Shown here piece after piece: positions 1 to 7,142 of a DNA stretch of 45,663 nucleotides. The position numbers and the translations under genes are program-made. Source of the stretch: CAYNNQ01 sp964398785 (GTDB lineage Bacteria > Desulfobacterota > Desulfovibrionia > Desulfovibrionales > Desulfonatronovibrionaceae); the NCBI GenBank assembly GCA_964398785.1, contig CAYNNQ010000021.1, positions 1-45,663 of the forward strand, read 5' to 3'. Within the stretch, counting starts at the first letter, position 1, and the number at the start of each line of letters is the position of its first letter. The notes under the pieces were generated by a model. It was not told where the DNA came from. It worked only from the letters and a program-made list of their open reading frames with translations, and did no database searches.

Positions 1-95
1 TGCCCGGTTAGCTACGGCACCAGGTCTTTCGCCTAAGGCACCTCCTCATCCGTCTCTGCCGTGAATGGTCTATAACATGGAGACCGGCATACTTA
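1..95. other. No gene recognised at the left edge
   Basis: These 95 bases lie downstream of the antitoxin gene on the minus strand and hold no supportable reading frame. They contain short self-complementary stretches typical of structured RNA or degraded mobile DNA, but I cannot name a family. Together with 697-973 they bracket the AT-rich toxin-antitoxin pair, so both could be pieces of one interrupted element. That is only a suspicion. Confidence 0.3.
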
Positions 96-392
96 TTATT
101 GTCTGGGCACTAAAGAACCGTTCAGGTATTTATGCACAATACTGGAAATAAGTGTTTGGTATGGTATACCTTCTTCAATCGCTTTAATTTGGATTTGATA
201 ATAATCCTTATGCGAAAGACGAAGGTTTATACGTTTATCTTTTTTTAAAGTATTGCGAGCAGCTTCTATTGCTTCTTTTCTTTCCCGGGCAAAGTCTTTT
301 ACGCCCCGCCACTCTCCATGTTCAATCGATTCCATCAGATCTTTTTCTTCCTGATCGATTGGTTTAAATGCTTTTGCATTTATTTTATTCAT
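96..392 (-). CDS. Antitoxin, CopG/ribbon-helix-helix-like, of a type II toxin-antitoxin pair
   Basis: This 98-residue protein is the probable antitoxin of the toxin gene just upstream. Its C-terminal half (from about residue 52: KDKRINLRLSHKDYYQIQIK, then a helix with EEGIPYQTLISSIVHKYL) has the beta-strand/helix/helix pattern of CopG/Arc-type ribbon-helix-helix DNA-binding proteins. The N-terminal part is charged and probably carries the toxin-contacting region. The ATG shares one base with the toxin stop (TAATG) and is preceded by a purine-rich AAGGGGG site inside the toxin gene, so the two are translationally coupled. Known pairs of this kind repress their own promoter. The toxin-first order matches the BrnT-BrnA arrangement. 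Family placement is inferred from pattern and neighbour. Confidence 0.75.
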   Translation of the reverse strand: MNKINAKAFKPIDQEEKDLMESIEHGEWRGVKDFARERKEAIEAARNTLKKDKRINLRLSHKDYYQIQIKAIEEGIPYQTLISSIVHKYLNGSLVPRQ

Positions 393-661
393 TATGCCCC
401 CTTCAAGCCGTATTTCTTTGTGTATTTTCGGCTTGGAAAAGCTGTCTTCAAAAATATATCCTCGTCAATTTCGACGTAAGGAACAATGATTGCGTAATTG
501 TCGATTTCCAAAATATACATTTTTTGTTTTGCAAACCCGAGATTTTCCTCTATTCCAATTATCTTATCCGCTTCAATTAAATAGGCGATTTCTTCAAAGG
601 ATATTCCGCGTTCTCGTTTTGAGATCTCGTTTTTATTTGAATTCCAATTCAAATATTTCAT
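392..661 (-). CDS. Toxin, BrnT-like (DUF497-type) small RNase
   Basis: This 89-residue protein has features of BrnT-like toxins, RelE-fold ribonucleases: an N-terminal LNWNSNKNE segment, then RERGISFEE, a central run of beta-strands (KMYILEIDNYAIIVPYVE), and a C-terminal DEDIFLKTAFPSRKYTKKY. BrnT-type toxins cleave RNA and are neutralised by the downstream ribbon-helix-helix partner. The gene is more AT-rich than the flanking biosynthetic genes, which suggests acquisition. The start used is the only ATG near the N-terminus. It sits directly at the expected transcription start of the promoter just upstream, leaving almost no room for a 5' leader. The general toxin call is fairly firm. The exact subfamily is less so, because this group differs from classical BrnT in several core residues. 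Confidence 0.75.
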   Translation of the reverse strand: MKYLNWNSNKNEISKRERGISFEEIAYLIEADKIIGIEENLGFAKQKMYILEIDNYAIIVPYVEIDEDIFLKTAFPSRKYTKKYGLKGA

Positions 662-665
662 ATAA

Positions 666-696
666 ATTATATATGCCGTTGCCTGCCTTTTGTCAA
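666..696 (-). promoter_or_regulatory. Probable sigma-70 promoter of the toxin-antitoxin operon
   Basis: Read on the minus strand, a perfect TTGACA at 696-691 is followed 17 nt later by TATATA at 673-668, overlapping a TATAAT at 671-666 (19-nt spacing). Either -10 would place transcription start within a few bases of the toxin ATG at 661, so the message would be nearly leaderless. The AT-rich -10 region is a natural target for autorepression by the antitoxin. No operator palindrome is clear. Confidence 0.65.
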
Positions 697-973
697 CACG
701 ATCATAAACGGGGGCGAACTTGAAGCGGCTACGGTATTATCTTGGTTTTGCTCATAAGTACCAGCCTGACCCTGGGGCGGGCGATTCCTTTCTTTGTAAC
801 CTAGTCCACAGTCTATCCGCGGTTCCGACTACCCGCACCAACCGGTTTTACAACCCACGCATTGCCTGCTATCAATCGCTCTGTCCGCGCCGATATGCCG
901 GAGGGGCGGGTTAAAAACTCACATTTTATAAGTGGGCCCGGTCCCATTTACGAGTATGGTGAACAGATAGGCT
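697..973. other. Unassigned intergenic stretch, possibly remnant or structured RNA
   Basis: About 280 bases between the toxin promoter and the first ketosynthase gene. The small open frames here show no codon bias or recognisable motif. On the minus strand the stretch is GC-rich with several short complementary segments, which loosely recalls catalytic intron or other structured RNA. I cannot match it confidently. The promoter of the 974 operon must lie here, but I see no clear -35/-10 pair. Confidence 0.3.
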
Positions 974-2173
974 ATGGTCGTAGAGAAAAGAAAAGTCCTA
1001 GTCACCGGAGCGGGGTGTATCTGCAGCGCAGGGCCGGACGTCCCCTCGTGCACAGCCGCCCTTTACTCCGGGGATTTTTCCCCACCGCTCCCCCCGAAGG
1101 ATTTCATGCCCGGGTTTGAGCAGGACTTCCCGGTTTTTGCCTGCAAAAAGCATTTGCACCCTTCTTACCAAGACGAAAAAAACGTGTTTGTCAGCTCCTC
1201 CTTTGCCCTGCAGGCCGCCTTGGAAGCCCTGCATAACGCCCGAATCGACCCCGGGGAACTCAGCCGAAGCCGCACCGGGATATGCATCGGAACCACGGTC
1301 GGGGCCTCGCTCAACATCCTTGATTTCTACAAGCACTGGAAAGAAGGCGGGGACCCGGATCTGGAACAGATATACCGCTACATGCGCAGCAACCCCGCCC
1401 TTTTCCTGCAAAAAAAGTTCGGACTATCCGGGCCGGTGCAGACAAGCACCAACGCCTGCTCCAGCGGAACCGACGCCATCGGTGTTGGCAGGCAATGGAT
1501 TCAGCAGGGCCTGTGCGATCGGGTGATCGCCGGGGGAACGGATGAATTGAACGAACTGGCCTATAACGGTTTCATCCGGCTCATGAACTGCAGCCTTGAG
1601 CCCTGCCGCCCGTTCGATGCCGAGCGCAAGGGCCTAAATCTGGGCGAGGGAGCGGGCATACTTGTCCTGGAAGCCGAAAAAAACGCGGAAAAACACGGAG
1701 CGGACATCCTGGGGGAGGTCGCCGCGTACTCGACCGCGGCGGACGCCCATCACCTGACCGCCCCCCACCCGGAGGCAAAAGGGCTTGAAATCGCCTTTTC
1801 CCGGGTGCTTGAACAGACCGGCATACAAACCCGGGACATCGGTGTAATCAATGTGCACGGCACGGGGACCACGGCCAACGATCAGGCCGAGGCCCATCTT
1901 CTCGCCCGCGGCCCGAAATCGGTTCCCTTTTTCGGGACCAAGGGCATGACCGGACACACCCTGGGAGCGGCCGGGGCAATGGAAGCAGTGTTCTCCCTGT
2001 ATTGCCTGCGGGAAAAGAAAGTTCCCCCCACGCCCGGCTTCAACACCCCGGACCCGGAACTCGGAGTCGCCCCGGCAAAGGGAGGAACCGAGTTAAGCGG
2101 TCCCTGGGCGGTTTCCCAATCCCTGGCCTTCGGCGGGAACAATTCGGTTCTTCTCCTCAAGGGGGAGGGATAG
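974..2173 (+). CDS. Beta-ketoacyl-ACP synthase (FabF/KAS II-like)
   Basis: This 399-residue condensing enzyme elongates an acyl chain by decarboxylative condensation with malonyl-ACP. The thiolase-fold catalytic triad is complete: Cys162 in TNACSSGTDAI, His295 in VHGTGTT and His328 in TGHTLGAAGA. The glycine-rich C-terminal FGGNNS is also present, and length is normal for FabF. It opens a plus-strand operon. The next gene starts two bases past its stop and encodes a ketosynthase-like partner lacking the active Cys, an arrangement seen in type II polyketide and aryl-polyene systems, where the pair forms a heterodimer. A weak AGATAGG site precedes the ATG. A specialised role separate from housekeeping FabF is inferred from the locus, which holds two more ketosynthases. 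Confidence 0.92.
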   Translation: MVVEKRKVLVTGAGCICSAGPDVPSCTAALYSGDFSPPLPPKDFMPGFEQDFPVFACKKHLHPSYQDEKNVFVSSSFALQAALEALHNARIDPGELSRSRTGICIGTTVGASLNILDFYKHWKEGGDPDLEQIYRYMRSNPALFLQKKFGLSGPVQTSTNACSSGTDAIGVGRQWIQQGLCDRVIAGGTDELNELAYNGFIRLMNCSLEPCRPFDAERKGLNLGEGAGILVLEAEKNAEKHGADILGEVAAYSTAADAHHLTAPHPEAKGLEIAFSRVLEQTGIQTRDIGVINVHGTGTTANDQAEAHLLARGPKSVPFFGTKGMTGHTLGAAGAMEAVFSLYCLREKKVPPTPGFNTPDPELGVAPAKGGTELSGPWAVSQSLAFGGNNSVLLLKGEG

Positions 2174-2175
2174 CC

Positions 2176-3051
2176 ATGTATATACTCGGAAAAGGGATAA
2201 CCGGACCCTTTGGGGGATGGCCGGAATTTAAAGATATCGTCCGGGAGGGCAGACCCCTTTTCGGGACCGAAGAAAAACACGCTGAAAACCGGGATTTGAG
2301 CCGTTTTGTCTCTACCCGGTTCAAACGCCGCCTGGATCACTTCACCAAAATGATCCTCACGGCCGCGCATCTGGCCCTGGAAGACATGCAGCAGGAAGGA
2401 GGGGAAGACCCGGGACGTTTGGGGATCATCCTTACAAGCGGCTACGGGCCCTGTCAGACCACTTTCGACTTTCTGGACGGAATGATCGATCACGGCCCGA
2501 ATATGGCTTCTCCCCTGGCCTTCTCCCATTCCGTGCACAATGTCCCGGCCGGAATCCTGGCCATGTCCCTCAAGGAGAGCTGTCCGTGCACAAGCATCTG
2601 CCAGCCGCAAATGCCGGTATTCTCCGGGCTTGTCCAGGCCGGGGCCTGGCTTGAGCAGGGAGTGGCGGATACCGTTTTGCTCGGGGCGGCGGATGAGGAT
2701 ACCGAACTCTTGCGCTACTGCCTGGGGCGGATACATCCAGGACTTTCACGCGAGAACACCCTGGTCCAGGAAGGAGCGGCCTTTTTTTGCCTTAAAAAAA
2801 CAGCAGAACACCGGCCGCAGGCCAAATTGACTCTGGCCGCCCCCGGGGAAAAAAGTCCGGCTGAAACCCGGGAGGCGAATCTTTTGGGCATACATCCTTC
2901 CTTTCCGGTCCGGGCCGCATTTGAGATGGCCGCATTTATGGCCGGGAAAAAGGATGCAAAAATAGCTTTGGCTGAAAAAAACCTCTCCGGGGACAAGGCG
3001 TTTATATGTATGCATTCACCGAATTCTGCTGATAACCATGCAAAAATATAA
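2176..3051 (+). CDS. Ketosynthase-like chain-length-factor-type protein (Ketoacyl-synt_2 family)
   Basis: This 291-residue protein starts at the ATG preceded by AAGGGGGAGGG, two bases after the ketosynthase stop. Longer in-frame starts would run into that gene. It has the N-terminal ketosynthase half only. The usual Cys-containing nucleophile segment reads FSHSVHNVPAG, so no catalytic cysteine is present. This is the hallmark of the PF13723-type proteins found in aryl-polyene and flexirubin-like clusters. Members are thought to pair with an active ketosynthase and shape chain length or specificity. Close coupling to the intact ketosynthase supports a heterodimer here. The C-terminal third (after about residue 195) is poorly conserved and may be specific to this lineage. 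Confidence 0.8.
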   Translation: MYILGKGITGPFGGWPEFKDIVREGRPLFGTEEKHAENRDLSRFVSTRFKRRLDHFTKMILTAAHLALEDMQQEGGEDPGRLGIILTSGYGPCQTTFDFLDGMIDHGPNMASPLAFSHSVHNVPAGILAMSLKESCPCTSICQPQMPVFSGLVQAGAWLEQGVADTVLLGAADEDTELLRYCLGRIHPGLSRENTLVQEGAAFFCLKKTAEHRPQAKLTLAAPGEKSPAETREANLLGIHPSFPVRAAFEMAAFMAGKKDAKIALAEKNLSGDKAFICMHSPNSADNHAKI

Positions 3052-4225
3052 ACTCACAAAAGAGGATATTCTTCTTATCCTCAGCGGGATGATCAAGGCC
3101 GGGCTCATCGCCCGGGGAGAATACCCGGACTTTATTTTTCGTCCCGGCCCCCTTCCCCCGGAGTCCCGGATCGGCGCGCAGGGGCTTAATCTAAGCGAGT
3201 CCGAGGCAAGCAATCTGCGCCGCCGCGCGGAAGAGATGTTCGGGGGAACTCTCCCGGAAGGGGCCGCACTGGAAGAGTGGGCGGAGGTCTTGCACGCGGC
3301 CCGGAAAAGTTCCGGGCGGGAAAAAATCGTCTTTCACACCTCGGGCAGCACCGGCGAGCCCAAACCGAACGCGCACGACTATGCCCTGCTGGCCCAGGAG
3401 ATCGACTGCCAGAAAGAACTGTACCTGGGGACCGAAAGGATCGTCAGCTTTGTTTTTCCCCAGCACATCTACGGCTTTCTGTTCACGATCATGCTCCCCA
3501 AGGCCCTGGGGTGCCCGGCGCTTTCCCATCCACCGTTCCCGTCCCGGAAAATAATCGAGGATCTGCGGGAAAACGATCTGGTGCTCGGATTTCCCCTTTT
3601 CTGGAACAAACTTCTGGAAACCGGGAAAACCGTGCCCAGAGGCGTATCCGGAGTAACCTCCACCGCACCCTGCCCCCGGGAAACAATCCTCAGACTCATG
3701 GAAAACGGATTTGAAAAAATAACCGAGATATACGGCTCCTCGGAAACCGGGGGAATCGGCACCCGGAGTCATCCGGACAAGCCATACACCCTGCTTTCCT
3801 GCTGGAACGCCCCCGGCCCGGAAAACCCCGGGCATTTAACCCGAGAGCATCCGGCAAGCAAAAAGACCCTGTCCTATCCGGTCCCGGATGCGATCACCTG
3901 GCTTGGCCCGGACACATTCCTCCCCAGGGGCAGAACGGACAGCGCGGTACAGGTAGCCGGAACCAATGTCTATCCGAAAAAAATAGAAAACATCCTTTTA
4001 AAGCACCCCGAAATCCGGGAGTGCGCCGTCCGTCTCATGCGCCCGGAGGAAGGCTCTAGACTGAAGGTGTTTATAGTCCCGCAAGGGACGAAGGACCCGG
4101 AGGAACTGCGCCGGGAACTTGCGGCCTGGATGAAAAAACACTTGACTGCGGCGGAAATTCCCAAAAAGATAAATTCGGGATGCGAACTCCCCAAAAACGC
4201 CATGGGCAAGATTCAGGACTGGTAA
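3038..4225 (+). CDS. AMP-binding acyl/aryl-acid ligase (ANL superfamily)
   Basis: This 395-residue adenylate-forming enzyme activates a carboxylic acid as acyl-AMP and transfers it to CoA or to an ACP phosphopantetheine. Motifs run in order: phosphate loop FHTSGSTGEPKP (99-110), YGSSETGG (232-239), hinge region RGRTDSAVQ (about 297-305), and C-terminal LPKNAMGKI with the catalytic Lys391. It is shorter than most family members (500 or more residues), with a reduced N-terminal domain, as in the compact ligases of aryl-polyene loci. Its ATG lies inside the end of the preceding gene (14-bp overlap), so the genes are co-translated. It probably supplies the starter acid for the ketosynthases. The substrate cannot be read from the sequence. 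Confidence 0.85.
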   Translation: MQKYKLTKEDILLILSGMIKAGLIARGEYPDFIFRPGPLPPESRIGAQGLNLSESEASNLRRRAEEMFGGTLPEGAALEEWAEVLHAARKSSGREKIVFHTSGSTGEPKPNAHDYALLAQEIDCQKELYLGTERIVSFVFPQHIYGFLFTIMLPKALGCPALSHPPFPSRKIIEDLRENDLVLGFPLFWNKLLETGKTVPRGVSGVTSTAPCPRETILRLMENGFEKITEIYGSSETGGIGTRSHPDKPYTLLSCWNAPGPENPGHLTREHPASKKTLSYPVPDAITWLGPDTFLPRGRTDSAVQVAGTNVYPKKIENILLKHPEIRECAVRLMRPEEGSRLKVFIVPQGTKDPEELRRELAAWMKKHLTAAEIPKKINSGCELPKNAMGKIQDW

Positions 4226-4245
4226 CGAATAAAGGAAAAAAAGAC

Positions 4246-4452
4246 ATGATTGCAAACAAAAACCGCATTCTTGCAGCGGCAACCGGAGTGCTGCTTTTGC
4301 CCCTTTTTTCCTGCACCCCGGTCAAAAAGGCCGGGCACGGCGTGGGCGAGGCCACGGGCAAGACGGTCAAGACCATAAAGGAAATACCCGGGGAGATTAA
4401 GAAAGGATATAAAAAGGGCAGGACCGAAAACCCCGCCCCTGATGGAAACTAG
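4246..4452 (+). CDS. Small lipoprotein
   Basis: This 68-residue protein begins MIANKNRILAAATGVLLLPL and reaches a lipobox LFSC, so a type II signal peptide and an acylated cysteine near residue 24 are expected. The mature part is about 45 residues, lysine- and glycine-rich (GHGVGEATGKTVKTIKEI), and without predicted membrane segments. The ATG used has an AAAGG-type site and lies 20 bases after the ligase stop. A longer in-frame start would remove the clean signal peptide. It is the last gene of this operon and is followed by a hairpin terminator. Function unknown. It loosely recalls entericidin-type small lipoproteins, but I would not name it so. Confidence 0.7.
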   Translation: MIANKNRILAAATGVLLLPLFSCTPVKKAGHGVGEATGKTVKTIKEIPGEIKKGYKKGRTENPAPDGN

Positions 4453-4453
4453 C

Positions 4454-4478
4454 AAACAGCCTATTGGGCTGTTTTCTG
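4454..4478. terminator. Bidirectional terminator between convergent operons
   Basis: An 8-bp perfect stem AAACAGCC/GGCTGTTT closes on a 5-nt loop and is followed by a T-rich run. The upstream arm, read on the other strand, gives the opposite gene its A/T tract. The stem begins right after the lipoprotein stop at 4452 and overlaps the last codons of the minus-strand gene ending at 4461. Confidence 0.85.
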
Positions 4479-4868
4479 CTGCATTCTGCGCATTATTGCC
4501 TGATCCAGATAATGGATCCAGCCGTTATAGCGTCTATGGATCACGTCCCCGGAATGGCGCATATTTCGACTGTCCTTGTACTTGATGCTGTAGCTCTTGT
4601 TGTCATAATATATATCCACCTGAGCCATGAGCTTGCCATGATCCAGTGTAGCCACCATATGCCCCGGGGATTTCTTTTCCGCATGCCACCCCTTGTCCAT
4701 ACATCCCTTGTAGACTGCATCCGCCACCTGCTGAGTGGTAAGTTGTTCGCCGGATTTTGTTGGAACCGGGGCCTCGTTTATGTTGTTAATCGGGGCCTCC
4801 ACAATACAGGCAGTCAAGAAAAGCACTGAAACCAAAGAAATACACCAAGCGCAAAATCTGGGATTCAT
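4461..4868 (-). CDS. Conserved hypothetical lipoprotein
   Basis: This 135-residue protein has a signal peptide with lipobox LTAC (Cys21). A soluble domain follows with KGCMDKGWHAEKKSPGHM, a beta-rich centre (MVATLDHGKLMAQVDIYYD, SYSIKYKDS) and a C-terminal YNGWIHYLDQAIMRRM helix. The pattern matches a widespread proteobacterial lipoprotein family of unknown function. It probably sits in the outer or inner membrane facing the periplasm. It reads in the same direction as the PlsC gene 14 bases upstream and may be the last gene of the minus-strand lipid operon, though it could be incidental. AGGAGG precedes the ATG. Confidence 0.75.
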   Translation of the reverse strand: MNPRFCAWCISLVSVLFLTACIVEAPINNINEAPVPTKSGEQLTTQQVADAVYKGCMDKGWHAEKKSPGHMVATLDHGKLMAQVDIYYDNKSYSIKYKDSRNMRHSGDVIHRRYNGWIHYLDQAIMRRMQQKTAQ

Positions 4869-4882
4869 ATAAACCTCCTAGT

Positions 4883-5644
4883 TTACGATGCCTCCAGACA
4901 GGAAAGCATCATTTTTCTGACATGTCCGGACATGGCCTTTGCCGGTCTTTTCTCCCGAGCGAAACCCTGGGGATAAACCGGGTCAAAGAAACACATCCCT
5001 ATCTGTCCGGGATAAAAGACCTTCTTTCCCGGAGGAAGCAGCCTTGCTGTACCCTTTATGCACAACGGAACCACCGGGACATCGGTGCGCTGGGAAATCT
5101 GAAACGCGCCGGTCTTGAACCCGGCTAGCACTTCCTCTTTTCTTCGGGTCCCTTCCGGAAAAAAAAGCAGGCTTATTCCGTTGTTCAACAGTTCCCTGGC
5201 CCGGGCGAGAAACGTCTCCGGATCAAGATCCGCGTCCAAATACCCGGACATGCGCATGAACGGGGCCAGAAAAGGCACCCGGAACGGCCATCCCCGGACA
5301 ACCATGGAAACGGCCCAGATCGGCTGGGCCCCGAAACAGTATATATCCAGAATGGACTGGTGGTTGGCGACAAATATATATGGCGGGGAATTCAGATTCT
5401 CCTCGCCGCTCTTGTCGAAGCCCAAAAGGGGCTTGCTGGCCAGATACCAAGCTCGGCCGTAAAGCCAGATCAAAAAAAGACCAAGCCTTACCCCTTTTTT
5501 TTCGGAAAGAAATTTACCTGCGGCCAGGACAAAGGGCATGATCGCCAGGGAAAAAAGCACCAAAACACCCTTTACCAGGTAAAGCCAGACATTGAAGACA
5601 AGCCTTAAAAGAAGGGGGCTTTGGATTCTTCCAGCCTTGATCAT
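4883..5644 (-). CDS. 1-acyl-sn-glycerol-3-phosphate acyltransferase-type enzyme (PlsC family)
   Basis: This 253-residue membrane-associated acyltransferase carries the family block I NHQSILD (HX4D: His95, Asp100) and block III FFPEGTR (161-167). An N-terminal hydrophobic segment (about 16-43) anchors it to the inner membrane. PlsC enzymes move an acyl group from ACP or CoA to lysophosphatidate. Its ATG overlaps the stop of the acyl carrier protein gene by four bases (ATGA), so here it probably takes the special acyl chain from that ACP. Homologues occur in aryl-polyene and flexirubin clusters as tailoring acyltransferases. A housekeeping role cannot be excluded from sequence alone. Confidence 0.85.
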   Translation of the reverse strand: MIKAGRIQSPLLLRLVFNVWLYLVKGVLVLFSLAIMPFVLAAGKFLSEKKGVRLGLFLIWLYGRAWYLASKPLLGFDKSGEENLNSPPYIFVANHQSILDIYCFGAQPIWAVSMVVRGWPFRVPFLAPFMRMSGYLDADLDPETFLARARELLNNGISLLFFPEGTRRKEEVLAGFKTGAFQISQRTDVPVVPLCIKGTARLLPPGKKVFYPGQIGMCFFDPVYPQGFAREKRPAKAMSGHVRKMMLSCLEAS

Positions 5645-5919
5645 TTCCCTATACCTAATCCGTCCCGCCTGTATTGTTCATATTTTTTCAGGATGTATTC
5701 ATGCAAATCGCTGACAGTCCGAATTTCCTTCAGTTCTTCTCTGTTCTTGAGTTTAAAACCGAAGGCCTGCTCCAGGGCAACCACCATATCCACATAGTCC
5801 AGGCTGTCCAGTTCCAGGTCCTCGATAAAGCTCGTCTCGGGCCGGAGTTCATCCTCTTCCAATTCAAACTCCTCGGCCAGGGAGGAATTTATTGTCTGCA
5901 CTATTTCCGAACGATTCAT
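5641..5919 (-). CDS. Acyl carrier protein
   Basis: This 92-residue acidic four-helix protein carries the phosphopantetheine attachment motif ELDSLDYVDM with Ser39. It holds the growing chain as a thioester for the ketosynthases on either side of it in the operon and for PlsC. Neighbours overlap on both sides: its ATG overlaps the ketosynthase stop upstream, and its stop overlaps the PlsC start. Length is somewhat above the usual 78-80 residues because of a lysine/arginine-containing C-terminal tail (KKYEQYRRDGLGIGK). A second ACP gene, at 14611, lies in the divergent operon, so this locus has dedicated carriers. Confidence 0.93.
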   Translation of the reverse strand: MNRSEIVQTINSSLAEEFELEEDELRPETSFIEDLELDSLDYVDMVVALEQAFGFKLKNREELKEIRTVSDLHEYILKKYEQYRRDGLGIGK

Positions 5920-7142
5920 GGATCATATCTCCTGATCAAAAGGGCCGTATTGATACCCCCAAAGGCAAAGTTGTTTTTTAATACCGTACGCACCTCCTTT
6001 GTGCAATCCTCACATATAAGATTGACTCCAGCACAGTCCGGATCGATATTTTCCAGGTTATTGGTCCCGAGGAGTAATCCCTCCTGCATCATGCACCCCA
6101 CAGCAGCGACTTCCAGAGCACCGCTGGCGGCCATAGTATGCCCCAAGTGCCCTTTTAGGCTGCTCACGGGAACGGAATCACCAAAAATCCGGGCCAGAAC
6201 CGCGGCCTCGTCCGCATCCCCCTGAATGGTGGAGGTGGCGTGCGCGTTTATGTAATCTACATCCCCGGGGGCGGCTCCCGCGCTTTGCAAAGCGGACAGG
6301 ATGCACTCGTGCATTGTCCGCGGATCCGGGCTGACCAGGTTCTTGGCGCAGTTCATGGACCATCCGGCGATTTCCCCCAGAATGGGGACCCCGCGCTTAA
6401 AGGCGGAGGGCAGGGACTCCAGGACCAACACCCCGCCTCCCTCGGAGCAGACAACCCCGTCCCGATCCGCGTCAAAGGGCCGGGAGGCGCGTCCGGGATC
6501 ATCCCAACTTTTGACCGAGGCCGCATCCATCATGTCAAAGGTGCCCACGGTAAGGGGATGGACCTCGTCCGCCCCGCCGCAAAGCATCACATCCTGCTTG
6601 CCCGCGGCTATGGCCTCGGCCCCGAGGGCTATGGCCTGTCCTCCGGTGGCGCAGGCAGCACCCGGGGAAATGACCCGGCCGCTTATGCCCAGATACTGGG
6701 CCACATTGGCCGCGCAGCTGTGATTCATTATCTTGAAGAAATTGGTGGAGCGGATCTGCTCCACGCCGGTACCGTGCACAAGATACTTGCGGAAAACATC
6801 CTCCAGGACGTAGGGGCTGTTCACCGTACTGGAGATACTCGCCCCGACTCTGCCGCCGCCAAGAAAGACCTCATCCAGACCGGCCATCCCAACCGCCTCC
6901 CTGGAGGCAAGTGCGGCAAATATACCCATCCTGGACATGCTACGGCGAAAGCGCCGGGGAATATCCTTTTCCGGCAACTCGGGCACATAAACGCCTGTAT
7001 TGCTATCCAGACCGGGTATATTTTCCAGTCCCGGATTGTACTCTATCCGGGTTTCCCCCTTTTTCAATCCGGACCACATACAATCCGTACCCAAGCCGTA
7101 TGCGGAAACAGCCCCGGTTCCGGTAATCACGACTCTTTGCAC
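5916..7142 (-). CDS. Beta-ketoacyl-ACP synthase (FabF-like), second copy of the locus
   Basis: This 408-residue condensing enzyme has a complete triad: Cys164 in GAACATGGQA, His301 in INAHATSTIQGD and His335 in GHLGHTMAASGA. The C-terminal NNFAFGGIN loop is present. It overlaps the oxidoreductase gene upstream by 16 bp and the ACP gene downstream by 4 bp, so it is made together with them. The TMAASGA segment and the ACATGG nucleophile elbow differ from the first ketosynthase (ACSSGT) and the third (ACSSGG). The three are therefore probably not interchangeable and may differ in chain length or substrate. Which step it performs is not readable. Confidence 0.92.
   Translation of the reverse strand: MQRVVITGTGAVSAYGLGTDCMWSGLKKGETRIEYNPGLENIPGLDSNTGVYVPELPEKDIPRRFRRSMSRMGIFAALASREAVGMAGLDEVFLGGGRVGASISSTVNSPYVLEDVFRKYLVHGTGVEQIRSTNFFKIMNHSCAANVAQYLGISGRVISPGAACATGGQAIALGAEAIAAGKQDVMLCGGADEVHPLTVGTFDMMDAASVKSWDDPGRASRPFDADRDGVVCSEGGGVLVLESLPSAFKRGVPILGEIAGWSMNCAKNLVSPDPRTMHECILSALQSAGAAPGDVDYINAHATSTIQGDADEAAVLARIFGDSVPVSSLKGHLGHTMAASGALEVAAVGCMMQEGLLLGTNNLENIDPDCAGVNLICEDCTKEVRTVLKNNFAFGGINTALLIRRYDP

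Noticed and set aside
1..50. Resemblance of GTTAGCTACGGCAC to a segment of 16S rRNA (opposite strand)
   Set aside because: Only about 14 bases match and the surrounding sequence does not follow 16S rRNA, so no rRNA gene is called.
2002..2175. N-terminal extension of the chain-length-factor-like gene
   Set aside because: It would overlap the ketosynthase gene by 57 codons. A strong ribosome site precedes the ATG at 2176.
1882..2736. A 284-codon open frame on the minus strand
   Set aside because: Antisense to two supported ketosynthase-type genes. No motif.
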